Source of the DNA: Geminocystis sp. NIES-3709
GTDB taxonomy: Bacteria > Cyanobacteriota > Cyanobacteriia > Cyanobacteriales > Cyanobacteriaceae
Direction of reading: 5' to 3'
Length of the DNA: 64,000 nucleotides
Assembly: GCF_001548115.1 (NCBI RefSeq)
Contig: NZ_AP014821.1
Span: forward strand, 3,289,262-3,353,261
Shown in pieces: positions 55,695 through 64,000 of this stretch. The translations under genes were made by a program, and so were the position numbers. Numbering within the stretch: position 1 is the stretch's first letter; each line of letters starts with the position of its first letter. The notes below the pieces were generated by a model, which was given only the letters and a program-made list of their open reading frames with translations, was not told the DNA's origin and made no database searches.

Positions 55695-56105
55695 TTAAAA
55701 AGATGTATTTTTGCCTTGGGCATCAACAAATTGAAAAATTTTGATAGATTCTTCTTCTTGAAGATTCACACTGGTAGATGGGGTAAAAGTCTTTACCTCC
55801 TTATTTTTATCTTTAGGTTCTTCTAAATTTACAGTAACATTATTTTCTTTTTTTATCGGTAATTTAGGTTGATTATTAGCTGTAAAAATTTTTGCTAATT
55901 CTATTTGTAAAGATTCGATTAATTCCGGTTCAGCGTCTAATATTTTCCTAACTTCCTGAGCATCAGTAAGAAAACCTTGAATTTTTTGTTTTTTAGCTAA
56001 TAAATTTTTTTTCCTTTCAAGTAGTTCTTGTTGTTTAGCTTGTAAAGTTTTAATTTGATTTGACAGATCTTGATCTAGTTTGGAGAAAACATTAGTATAT
56101 CCCAT
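55695..56105 (-). CDS. Coiled-coil protein, unknown function
   Basis: The 136-residue product is mostly a long coil (residues 8-60: KTLQAKQQELLERKKNLLAK) followed by a Pro/Lys/Glu-rich tail. I do not recognise a family. It ends just before the cupin gene on the same strand, so the two could be co-transcribed. Confidence 0.65.
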   Translation of the reverse strand: MGYTNVFSKLDQDLSNQIKTLQAKQQELLERKKNLLAKKQKIQGFLTDAQEVRKILDAEPELIESLQIELAKIFTANNQPKLPIKKENNVTVNLEEPKDKNKEVKTFTPSTSVNLQEEESIKIFQFVDAQGKNTSF

Positions 56106-56307
56106 AATCCACTTATCCTTTTATCCTTTTTTTTGTTTTTAATGATAACCCATTCTGGAAAAATTGCACGATCGATTAATAGTGCTGTGGCAAATCAAAA
56201 ATAATAAATTAGCAATTCCTTTCACTATTACGGATAGCCTAACTTCTACAAGAAGTCGAATAATTGATACAATTTGTTATTATCAGTATTTTTCATTTAT
56301 ACCCATT

Positions 56308-57060
56308 ATGCAGTTAACTTGGCTAGACAGTAATTCGTGGTTAATAGAAATGGCCGGATTAAGGATATTACTTGATCCTTGGTTAGTGGGATCTTTGATA
56401 TTCGGTAATTTATCATGGGTGTTTGAAGGAAAAAAGCGTACTTCTCATCCTATACCAGAGTCGATCGATCTTTTACTACTATCTCAGGGTTTAGAAGATC
56501 ATGCTCATCCGCCAACCCTCAAAATTTTAGATCATAATCTACCCATCGTAGCTTCCGAAAATGCGGCTAAAGTTTGTCAGAGTTTGGGTTATAGTCAAAT
56601 TCACTCATTAAAACATAATGAAACTTATATTTTTCAAGATAAAATACAAATTGAGGCGATCGCAGGTTCACCAGTAGGCCCCGGATTAGTGGAAAATGGT
56701 TATATTATCAGGGATTTACAAAGTGATGATTCTATTTATTATGAACCTCATGGTTTCCACAGTGCGAACTTACAACGTCAAAAAAGGGTTAAAGTTATCA
56801 TTACTCCCTTAACTAACATTAAAATACCTTTTATTGGGTCTGTGATCAAAGGACAAGAAAATGCAGTGGAGGTGTGTCGTTGGTTACAACCAGAATATAT
56901 ATTATCGACTGCGGCAGGGGGAGATTTAGAATTTCAAGGTTTTCTTACTAAACTTTTAAAAGAAGAAGGATCGATCGAACTTTTTCGTGATTTACTAACT
57001 AAAGAAAATATTAAAACCAATGCGATCGATCTGCAACCTTGGACAGTTTTTAATGTATAA
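56308..57060 (+). CDS. MBL-fold metallo-hydrolase-like protein with altered metal motif
   Basis: I start at ATG 56308 (MQLTWLDSNSWLIEMAGLRI). The upstream 48 codons of the frame have no MBL homology. The 250-residue protein has the UlaG-like start, LLDPWLVG, and QGLEDHAHPPTL where active enzymes have HxHxDH. So the first two His are absent, a known feature of a cyanobacteria-plant subgroup. Function unknown. Confidence 0.8.
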   Translation: MQLTWLDSNSWLIEMAGLRILLDPWLVGSLIFGNLSWVFEGKKRTSHPIPESIDLLLLSQGLEDHAHPPTLKILDHNLPIVASENAAKVCQSLGYSQIHSLKHNETYIFQDKIQIEAIAGSPVGPGLVENGYIIRDLQSDDSIYYEPHGFHSANLQRQKRVKVIITPLTNIKIPFIGSVIKGQENAVEVCRWLQPEYILSTAAGGDLEFQGFLTKLLKEEGSIELFRDLLTKENIKTNAIDLQPWTVFNV

Positions 57061-57119
57061 ATTTAGAAATATTCGATCGTTGTAATAGGCATAATAGTTA
57101 TTTATTTCAAGAATATCTT

Positions 57120-58652
57120 TTATTCATTATTGATATTTTTTCGATAAATTTTCAAATTATAAATTCCCGTATCTAAATTTTTTCCAGTATCAAACCATTG
57201 TTTTTCTTTTTCTCCTAAAAGTCCTAAAACATCAGGATTATAATCTGCTCTAACTGTTTCTCTAGGATCTATAATGATAACGGATAGTTTTTCTTTATCA
57301 TCATCAGTCAATAACCCATGATATAAGGGGAAAAAAACATTTTTTGCCTTTGGTTTTACAGCGTAAAATGTCGAAAAATCACCATAAACTACATCGTTTT
57401 TATCTATATTTGTTTTAACAAAATTTTCTACTTTTTCATAATCTATTTTATCCCAATTATAACGAGCATTTTTCAATTCTTGAGGAAGACCATAAGACAT
57501 CGCTTTAACCCATAAAATAAAACAAACTAATAGAATTAATTTTTTTGACCAAAAATTCTGATTTGTTAATAAAATTTTGTTGAGACTTGCACCAATTGAA
57601 ATTATTAAAGGAATAATAGACATCCAACTATAATAAATTGGATATTTGCCCAAAAAGCACATGGTAATAGGTATTATTATTATTGTTACAACTCCAAAAG
57701 AAATCGGCGATCGAAATGAGAAAATTTTAGTTAAAATTTCATAAAATAATAAAATAAATAATATTATTACTAGAAATTGCCAAGTAAAGTTATCAAGACA
57801 ACCTCGACATAAATATTCTGTATTTTGTTGATTAAAAACTTGACTAATCTTATCAATAAATTTAGCAAATAAATTTATGTCACTGTTACTACTGGCTACA
57901 CTATGACCAAGAGACATCGACAAAAAATCATCCCAGACGTTGTTAATAGAATAAATGAAATATAAAAAAATAATTCCAGATAAAAAACCGACATTAATAA
58001 AAATATATTCTCGCCAAAATAACCTATAGTTATAAACAAGTAAAATTATTGATAAAATAGTAAAAAATACGATAGAAGATAAACCTGCTAAAGGAAATAA
58101 AATTCCTAAAAAAATGATAATGGAATATCTCCATTTACTATTGTGAATAGAATATACGAGTAAAACTGATAAAGAAAGTAAAATACAAATGACATCGTAT
58201 CTGCCAGAAATATAGTTAAAAGTAATTCCTGCAGTTAATAAAAAACTTATAACAAGAAAAATTCTTAACCAAGAAAAAGTAATTAAATTTAGTCTAAAAA
58301 CTGCTAACCATAGAATAAGACTAGATATAATCATTAATATATAGTTAAATAATCGAGCAGAAAGTAAACTAAAACCCAAAATTTTGAACCAACAACTCAA
58401 AAGAATTGTATAAAGAAAAGAGGTACTAACATGAAATTCATCACTGGTTTGATGATACCAACTAGCAGAAGTAAAACTATTATTAAAATATAAATTTGAT
58501 GCAGGTTCAGTTAATGTTACTTCATCTAACCATACGGGGTATAATCTTGAAGCATTAACTATTCCTATAATCAAAAATGTAATAAGTAAAATAATCAAAA
58601 TGGAAATTTCTATAATGATATATTTGCTTAAATTTTTTCTAAAAAAAATCAT
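57120..58652 (-). CDS. Polytopic glycosyltransferase-like membrane protein (GT-C type)
   Basis: The 510-residue protein has about 11-12 spans and a long first periplasmic loop with acidic residues (WLDEVTLTEPASNLYFNN) as in PMT/ArnT-type GT-C enzymes, which use polyprenyl-phosphate sugars. The sequence ends with a soluble domain (DKIDYEKVENFVKTNIDKND). It lies between the MBL gene and a pair of glycan-related genes. Substrate unknown. Confidence 0.7.
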   Translation of the reverse strand: MIFFRKNLSKYIIIEISILIILLITFLIIGIVNASRLYPVWLDEVTLTEPASNLYFNNSFTSASWYHQTSDEFHVSTSFLYTILLSCWFKILGFSLLSARLFNYILMIISSLILWLAVFRLNLITFSWLRIFLVISFLLTAGITFNYISGRYDVICILLSLSVLLVYSIHNSKWRYSIIIFLGILFPLAGLSSIVFFTILSIILLVYNYRLFWREYIFINVGFLSGIIFLYFIYSINNVWDDFLSMSLGHSVASSNSDINLFAKFIDKISQVFNQQNTEYLCRGCLDNFTWQFLVIILFILLFYEILTKIFSFRSPISFGVVTIIIIPITMCFLGKYPIYYSWMSIIPLIISIGASLNKILLTNQNFWSKKLILLVCFILWVKAMSYGLPQELKNARYNWDKIDYEKVENFVKTNIDKNDVVYGDFSTFYAVKPKAKNVFFPLYHGLLTDDDKEKLSVIIIDPRETVRADYNPDVLGLLGEKEKQWFDTGKNLDTGIYNLKIYRKNINNE

Positions 58653-58840
58653 CTATACAACTATCTTTTTTTGAACAATTAATTATACGATAAAGCCCTA
58701 TGATTGACTATCTTTTTTTATATAAAACTTAACTTTTATGACTTTTGATCAAATAATTTGACTGTCTAAGGACAAATTGTCAGACAAACATGGTATTTTT
58801 AAGGATAAATATTATATCAATCTTTTTTTAATAAAATACA

Positions 58841-61186
58841 ATGTTGTTACAATCGATCAAAAATCAACAACAGCAATTACGAACACAATTAAAATTGGCG
58901 GTAGAAGATTTAAAAATAATTCAAGAGTGTGGGTACTATGACTTTATCATTTCCCACTCAGAAGTAAATGATCGTCATGGGGTGGGAGTATTATTAAAAA
59001 GGATTTTTAGGGATGATCAAAATATAGTTTCTATTCGTTCTCGTAATCTTTATGATGGAAAAGACGATTTTGGGAATTTTAATTTTCTAATTCAGCATGA
59101 TAATTACGATGTTAATGTTATTTATGAGCAAGTTCGATCGACTTTAGGGAATCTCAAACCGAAAAGAATACTGTGTATTCCTTATTTTCTCGATGACATC
59201 TTAACCGCTACTGCCATTAAAGATATGTTTGATGTGCCACTGTGTACTTATTTGATGGATGATCAAAATATCTATATTAATGAAATCCCAGATAAATACA
59301 TGGCGGAATTACTGGATAAATCAGACTTATGTTTTGGTATTTCCAGAAATTTATGTCAAGCTTACGAACAAAAATATAACCAAAAAATTTGGTTTGTTCC
59401 TCCTGTAGCACCAGAACAATTCATTGTCAAAGATACAGTAATTTTCCCTTCTCAAGCACAAGAGCAACATGGAGTCTTAATCGGTAATATTTGGAGTCAA
59501 AAATGGCTTGATCGACTGAGAGAAACCGTGAGAGGTTCAGGCGTTAAAATAGATTGGTATGGTAATCCCCATCGAGGGTGGCTTAAATTTGAAGAAACAG
59601 AATTAGAGCAAGACGGCATTATTTTTAGGGGTTATGTGGAAAATGAAATCGATTTAGTGGCAAAATTAAGAGAAGCATCCTTTGCAGTTATTCCCACTGC
59701 CCAAGAAATCAGCAGCAGTGAGCGCATGGAAATTGCGAAATTAAGTTTACCCTCAAGAATACCTTTTTTAGTGGCTACTGCCCATATTCCCTTATTAGTT
59801 ATGGGTAATGAGGAAACTGCTGCCGCTAATTTTGTCACAGATTTTCAATTAGGGATAGTGTCCCATTATGACTCCTTAGAATTTCAAGAAAAAATAGCAT
59901 GGTTAAAAGATGTTCAAAATCAAGACATAATTCGTCATCAAGCCTCTAATTTAGCTCAATTTTTATCTTCTCAAGGTATGGAAGATTGGATTTGGGATTC
60001 TTTGGCTAAAAAATCTCCTGCTGATTCTCGTTTTGAAAAACTAGGGCAGTATTTAAGTTCGGCTACGGTGGTTATTACTGCTAATGAAATTAATAATAGA
60101 CATGGAACAGGATTTTTAGTCAAAAGAATTATGGCAGATACCCCCAATATATTCTCCATTCGCTCACGAAACGATTACGGAGGTGTTCACAATTTTGGTA
60201 GTGCGAGTTATTGTTTACCACGTCAAAATATTTCGCGTTTTCAAGCATTTCAAGCCATGATAAATCTTTTAGAAGGGGTTAAAGTTAAACAAATATTTTG
60301 TGTTCCTTATTATACTGATGATTTACTTTTGTCGATCGCTACTAAGGAATTATATAATGTTCCATTGGGAGTATATATTATGGATGACCAAAATGTAGTC
60401 ATCAACAAGATTCCTGATGATATAATGAGGGAGTTTTTAAGTAAATGTTCTTTTCGTTTAGCTACTCATCCTGAACTTAGAGACGCTTACGAAAAAAAAT
60501 ATGGGTTAAAATTTTACTTATTACCAGCCGTAGTACCTGATAATTTAATTACAACAAATCCCACTTTTCCTCAAAAAAATCTCCTCAAAAATAAAACTGG
60601 GGCATTAATTGGTAGTGTTTGGAGTCAAAAATGGTTTCAAATGTTAGCCGACACCCTCATGAATACTGAGTTAAAACTAGATTGGTATGGTAACTCAAAT
60701 TATATCTGGTTAACAGAATCTCCCGAAGAAATCAGTCAAAAAACCAAAATTACTCCCTATGGTATCCTTCCCGAACCGGAATTAGCACAAAAATTAAAAG
60801 ACTATCCTTATATAGTAGTTCCTACTGGTACAATGGATGAAAAAGATGATCACCCAGAATTATCTCGTTTAAGTCTACCGGGGAGAATCATTTTCGCCCT
60901 AGCCTCTTCTCATACCCCTGTGATTTTATTAGGAAGCCAGACAACTTCTGCCGCTCAATTTGTGAAAAATTTTGGTATTGGTCTTATTTGTGATTATGAT
61001 GGTGAGAGTTTCCGTCAGGCGGTAGATTATGTTACTAAACCTGAGATACAAAGAGAAATGCGTAAAAAAGCCTCTCAAGTAGCACAAAAATTTTCTGCAA
61101 AAGATATAAACCTTTGGATTTGGGAATCCTTACAAAAAGGAGAACTTGCCGACTTTAAATTTGAAGATTTATTTTCCGATCAATAA
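58841..61186 (+). CDS. Protein of two tandem copies of one glycosyltransferase-like module
   Basis: The 781-residue protein consists of two homologous halves, residues about 30-395 and about 405-775. Paired segments: DRHGVGVLLKRIFRD vs NRHGTGFLVKRIMAD; CTYLMDDQNIYINEIPDKYM vs GVYIMDDQNVVINKIPDDIM; LIGNIWSQKWLDRL vs LIGSVWSQKWFQML; KIDWYGNPHRGWL vs KLDWYGNSNYIWL. Each has GT-B-like features, but I know no family. It is followed 223 bp later by the FkbM gene, so a glycan role is likely. Confidence 0.75.
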   Translation: MLLQSIKNQQQQLRTQLKLAVEDLKIIQECGYYDFIISHSEVNDRHGVGVLLKRIFRDDQNIVSIRSRNLYDGKDDFGNFNFLIQHDNYDVNVIYEQVRSTLGNLKPKRILCIPYFLDDILTATAIKDMFDVPLCTYLMDDQNIYINEIPDKYMAELLDKSDLCFGISRNLCQAYEQKYNQKIWFVPPVAPEQFIVKDTVIFPSQAQEQHGVLIGNIWSQKWLDRLRETVRGSGVKIDWYGNPHRGWLKFEETELEQDGIIFRGYVENEIDLVAKLREASFAVIPTAQEISSSERMEIAKLSLPSRIPFLVATAHIPLLVMGNEETAAANFVTDFQLGIVSHYDSLEFQEKIAWLKDVQNQDIIRHQASNLAQFLSSQGMEDWIWDSLAKKSPADSRFEKLGQYLSSATVVITANEINNRHGTGFLVKRIMADTPNIFSIRSRNDYGGVHNFGSASYCLPRQNISRFQAFQAMINLLEGVKVKQIFCVPYYTDDLLLSIATKELYNVPLGVYIMDDQNVVINKIPDDIMREFLSKCSFRLATHPELRDAYEKKYGLKFYLLPAVVPDNLITTNPTFPQKNLLKNKTGALIGSVWSQKWFQMLADTLMNTELKLDWYGNSNYIWLTESPEEISQKTKITPYGILPEPELAQKLKDYPYIVVPTGTMDEKDDHPELSRLSLPGRIIFALASSHTPVILLGSQTTSAAQFVKNFGIGLICDYDGESFRQAVDYVTKPEIQREMRKKASQVAQKFSAKDINLWIWESLQKGELADFKFEDLFSDQ

Positions 61187-61409
61187 TAATATTTACCATG
61201 AAGAAAATATATGAAGGAATTTGATTTTGTGTTAGTGTTTGAATTTAGAGATAACTTTAGTTAACGTTCGCTATTCGCAATGAAATGAATTTTATTTGGG
61301 AGATAAAAGTTTTGAGCAATTCAATCCAAAAAAAAATTATTTTTCCAAATTTTTACCTAAATAATATAAAAAATATTTTAATTTATCATAAGAAATCTTT
61401 ATAAAAATT
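61187..61409. other. Gap between the duplicated-module gene and the FkbM gene
   Basis: This 223-bp AT-rich gap holds no recognisable gene or strong hairpin. Confidence 0.4.
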
Positions 61410-62825
61410 ATGTCATTAGAACCACAAGAAAAAAAAGGTGTTGTTAGTTTTTTCGCCAATTTACCATTAATAAGAAGAATTAAAATTATTAAAGAATTAA
61501 GTCTTGAAAAACTTGATCAAATTCTTGATAAATCCAATAATTTAGAAATAAAAACTAATTCCTTATTAAATAATGATACTTCTTTTTTAGAAGCAAATAT
61601 CCTTGTTATACAAACGTTAAAAAGTATCTATAAACAGTCTCAAAATTACTATAATAATTTACTAACAATTGTTCAAGAGGTCTCAAAAAAACTTTCTTTT
61701 TTACTTCAAAATAATGAATCTCAAAATACTAAATTAAATACCTTAGAAGAAAAAATTAATACCGTTGATGAAAATTTATCGATCGTAAATGAAGAAATAA
61801 CTAATATTAAAACCCTTTCTGAAAAAACCTTATCTGAGCAAAATCACCTTAAACAACTTTATGACAATTCTTTATCCCAACAAAACGTAATTAAACAACT
61901 TTATCATGATTCTTTATCTCAACAAAATGTAATTAAACAACTTTGCGAAAACTTTTTACAACAGCAACAATCCCTATTTCAACAGCAACAAAAAATTACA
62001 AATATTGTAACTGATTTAACACCTAAACCACTAATTATTAATGATTCTTCAAAAGAATTAAATGAACCAGAAATAGGCTTAATGATGTACTTATATTCTT
62101 TTCTTCCAAATCGTTATGCTATTGATGTGGGTGCAAATATAGGGGATGTTTCTGAAAGTTTATTAAAAGCAGGATATGAAGTATATGCTTTTGAGCCATT
62201 TTTACCTACCTATGAAAAACTAAAATTAAGACTAGAAAAAAATCCTAATTTCCACTGTCATCAAATTGCTTTAGGTTCAAATAATGACACCAAAGAATTA
62301 TATTTAGCTACGGATAAAACTCCAGACAAAATTTATCAAGATTCTAGCTTATATAATAGTTTAATTAAACATTCTATGCCTGAAGATTTGTCCTTTACCG
62401 ACTCTACCACTGTGACGGTAAAAACCCTAGCTAGTTTACATGATAGTCGAGAGATTCCTTCTAATGTTGGTTTAGTCAAAATTGACACCGAAGGTTTTGA
62501 TTTACAAGTAATTCAAGGTATGGGATTGTATCAATATCCTGTGGTGATAACCGAATTTTGGGACTCTCAAATTCCTTTCGGTATTTCGGAAACTCACAAT
62601 AAATTAGAAAATTTAGTCACCGAAATGCGTCGTCGAAAATATTATTGGCATATTGTAATGTATCGAGTTTGGGGTGATAAAAATACATCGATCGCATTTT
62701 ACTGTAATCATTCCCATTCTGTCACTAACAGTTGGGGTAATATTTTTTTCTTCCAAGACTATAACATTTTTGTTCAAGCTCATCGTTGGGCATTATCCGT
62801 CATTTCTGAAACTTATTTCTATTAA
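61410..62825 (+). CDS. FkbM-family methyltransferase with N-terminal coiled coil
   Basis: The 471-residue protein has a long coiled coil (residues about 30-205) rich in Gln/Asn/Leu, then an FkbM methyltransferase domain: RYAIDVGANIGDVSESLLKA, VYAFEPFLPTYEKLK, GLVKIDTEGFDLQVIQGM. FkbM enzymes O-methylate sugars or related groups. The coil includes a 14-residue tandem repeat (QLYDNSLSQQNVIK) and may tether the enzyme to a glycan complex. Confidence 0.88.
   Translation: MSLEPQEKKGVVSFFANLPLIRRIKIIKELSLEKLDQILDKSNNLEIKTNSLLNNDTSFLEANILVIQTLKSIYKQSQNYYNNLLTIVQEVSKKLSFLLQNNESQNTKLNTLEEKINTVDENLSIVNEEITNIKTLSEKTLSEQNHLKQLYDNSLSQQNVIKQLYHDSLSQQNVIKQLCENFLQQQQSLFQQQQKITNIVTDLTPKPLIINDSSKELNEPEIGLMMYLYSFLPNRYAIDVGANIGDVSESLLKAGYEVYAFEPFLPTYEKLKLRLEKNPNFHCHQIALGSNNDTKELYLATDKTPDKIYQDSSLYNSLIKHSMPEDLSFTDSTTVTVKTLASLHDSREIPSNVGLVKIDTEGFDLQVIQGMGLYQYPVVITEFWDSQIPFGISETHNKLENLVTEMRRRKYYWHIVMYRVWGDKNTSIAFYCNHSHSVTNSWGNIFFFQDYNIFVQAHRWALSVISETYFY
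61851..61945 (+). repeat. 42-bp in-frame tandem repeat within the FkbM gene
   Basis: Copies start at 61851, 61893 and 61935 (the last is partial), each opening AAACAACTTT. They encode QLYDNSLSQQNVIK, QLYHDSLSQQNVIK and QLCENFLQQQQ. The unit of 42 bp equals 14 residues, two heptads of a coiled coil. Confidence 0.85.
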
Positions 62826-62859
62826 TAAATTTTGAGTAATAACAACTGTATTTTCCCAA

Positions 62860-62877
62860 GGCGTAAAATACTACGCC
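62860..62877. terminator. Hairpin between FkbM and the DUF4327 gene
   Basis: GGCGTA (62860-62865) pairs with TACGCC (62872-62877) over a 6-nt loop, 35 bp after the FkbM stop. No U-run follows in either direction, so termination is only suggested by position between convergent genes. Confidence 0.45.
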
Positions 62878-62934
62878 CCGAAATAATTAGAAATTAAATT
62901 CGCTCACGGAAAGTGACGATCGCACCGTATAACT

Positions 62935-63177
62935 TTAATCATTATCCCAGTCTTCTGCACCTAATAAATCACCAATACGATCGCGTAGTAAATAATCTTT
63001 TTCTTCTAATTGTCTTTCAATAGATAACCATTCTCTAGGGGGAATATAATTTGCCAAACTATAAATAGGTTGATGACGGCTAATGCTACCCCTTTCTAAT
63101 AAGGCTCTAATTTCATCTCTAATGAAATCAAGGGTGTAACGATAGGGAGAAATAGGGGAAAGAGTATAAGTAGTCAT
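62935..63177 (-). CDS. DUF4327-like small protein
   Basis: The 80-residue protein has YRYTLDFIRDEIRALLERGS, QPIYSLANYIPPREWLSIER and YLLRDRIGDLLGAEDWDND, which match the cyanobacteria-specific DUF4327 family. Function unknown. It lies convergent to FkbM and divergent to gatA. Confidence 0.75.
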   Translation of the reverse strand: MTTYTLSPISPYRYTLDFIRDEIRALLERGSISRHQPIYSLANYIPPREWLSIERQLEEKDYLLRDRIGDLLGAEDWDND

Positions 63178-63466
63178 AATTAATTCAGTATTATAAGTAA
63201 AGTATTTAAAATTGCCTTAAAGGAAAAAAACAAATCTTTCAGTTAAATTCTATACCGTTTCTTTAAGAAGTCGCAACAATTCCTTGACAAATACTCTTTA
63301 ATAAGCTGAAACCTATCTAAATGATTGGCCAGAAATAGAAAAAAATGTTGGTCGATGAATAATTGTTCAATCATTCTCTGTTTAGTTAATCTGTCTGATT
63401 TCGATTCAAAAATATTGGTATAGTTAATAAAATATTGATAATGTATAACAGAAAAAATATTTATTC
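63178..63466. other. Divergent gap DUF4327/gatA
   Basis: This 289-bp region presumably contains both promoters. I see no conserved operator or RNA gene. Confidence 0.4.
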
Positions 63467-64000
63467 ATGGCTTCTATTAAAGAATTACACAAGCAAATTA
63501 AAAACAAAGAACGATCGGCAGTAGAAATTACAGAAGAATATTTAACCACGATCGAACAATTAGAACCACAAATTAAAAGTTTTTTGTGCGTAACCAAAGA
63601 TTTAGCTCTTTCTACAGCGAAACAAGTGGATGAAAAAATAGCAAGAGGAGAAGATATTAACATCTTAGAAGGTATTCCTATAGCTATTAAAGATAATATG
63701 TCCACTAAAGGCATTCCCACCACTTGTGGCTCAAAAATTTTAGAAAACTTTATCCCCAGTTATGAATCTACCGTCACCCAAAAATTAAAAGATCAAGGAG
63801 CAGTTATTTTAGGTAAAACTAACTTAGATGAATTTGCCATGGGAAGTTCCACAGAAAACTCAGGTTATCAAGTCACCGCAAACCCTTGGGATATTACTAG
63901 AGTACCGGGAGGTTCTTCTGGTGGTTCAGCCGCCGCCGTTGCCGCTAACGAGTGTGTCGTTTCTTTGGGTTCAGATACCGGGGGTTCGATTCGTCAACCA
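63467..64000 (+). CDS. gatA: Glutamyl-tRNA(Gln) amidotransferase subunit A, 3' end cut by the window
   Basis: The start ATG at 63467 gives [20 protein letters not shown]. The 178 residues present contain the amidase signature parts [20 protein letters not shown] (catalytic Lys), [20 protein letters not shown] and [16 protein letters not shown], reaching [13 protein letters not shown] (catalytic Ser pair) at the window end. GatA frees ammonia from glutamine for Gln-tRNA synthesis in the GatCAB complex. The gene is incomplete only because the window stops. Confidence 0.96.
   Translation, partial: MASIKELHKQIKNKERSAVEITEEYLTTIEQLEPQIKSFLCVTKDLALSTAKQVDEKIARGEDINILEGIPIAIKDNMSTKGIPTTCGSKILENFIPSYESTVTQKLKDQGAVILGKTNLDEFAMGSSTENSGYQVTANPWDITRVPGGSSGGSAAAVAANECVVSLGSDTGGSIRQP

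Noticed and set aside
61851-61945. Regular repeats as a possible CRISPR array
   Set aside because: The 42-bp units abut without spacers and keep the FkbM reading frame, so this is a coding tandem repeat.

Overview
The window is an AT-rich piece of a cyanobacterial chromosome. It carries psbI (photosystem II), chlI (magnesium chelatase), ndhF (NDH-1), heme A synthesis genes, an amt with an NtcA-type box, a DUF4327-like gene, and many copies of the HIP1 octamer GCGATCGC (for example 1252-1259). The low GC and the gene content suggest a unicellular type such as Geminocystis or Cyanobacterium. That placement is inference, not a database match.

Layout. 1-11 kb is ordinary housekeeping: an FMN-binding oxidase, ctaB-ctaA, chlI, chrA, an M61 peptidase, a SWIM protein, psbI, an OmpR-type regulator, hisG and a polyol-type dehydrogenase. 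At 11.2-12.2 kb lies a gene-poor graveyard with a tRNA 3'-end-like fragment and a decayed four-helix-bundle gene. 12.2-18.0 kb is a minus-strand surface-polysaccharide operon (Wzt-like ATPase, methyltransferase, GT4, two GT2). 18.0-24.3 kb is a kdp potassium-pump locus (kdpA, kdpB, a KdpF-like gene, kdpC) whose gaps hold a Uma2 gene, an orphan HicB, and broken VapC-like and YoeB-like toxin genes. 24.5-26.4 kb has amt, then a fragment of a second kdpA.

26-35 kb holds a CNNM/HlyC protein, a YqiJ-YqiK-like OB-fold/flotillin pair, and a histidine kinase and a LuxR-type regulator. The last two are separated by a fused nuclease-methyltransferase gene that has a premature stop, an altered catalytic motif and an in-frame dispersed repeat. 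35-46 kb holds ndhF, a Coq4 protein, pstB behind four Pho-box-like repeats, the diadenylate cyclase gene, xthA, a frameshifted Uma2 gene, a P450, a methyltransferase, rfbC and a Fur protein. 46.1-47.4 kb is a decayed ISKra4-like element. 47-64 kb mixes housekeeping (malQ, ruvB, an IscA-like protein, gatA cut by the window end) with surface-glycan genes: a TPR-GT61 protein, a membrane glycosyltransferase, a 781-residue protein made of two copies of one module, and a coiled-coil FkbM methyltransferase.

I found no CRISPR array, complete tRNA or rRNA. The most noteworthy items are the decaying nuclease-methyltransferase between the two-component genes, the toxin-antitoxin debris and second-copy kdpA remnant around kdp, the duplicated 781-residue protein, and the putative old tRNA-linked insertion site near 11.6 kb.
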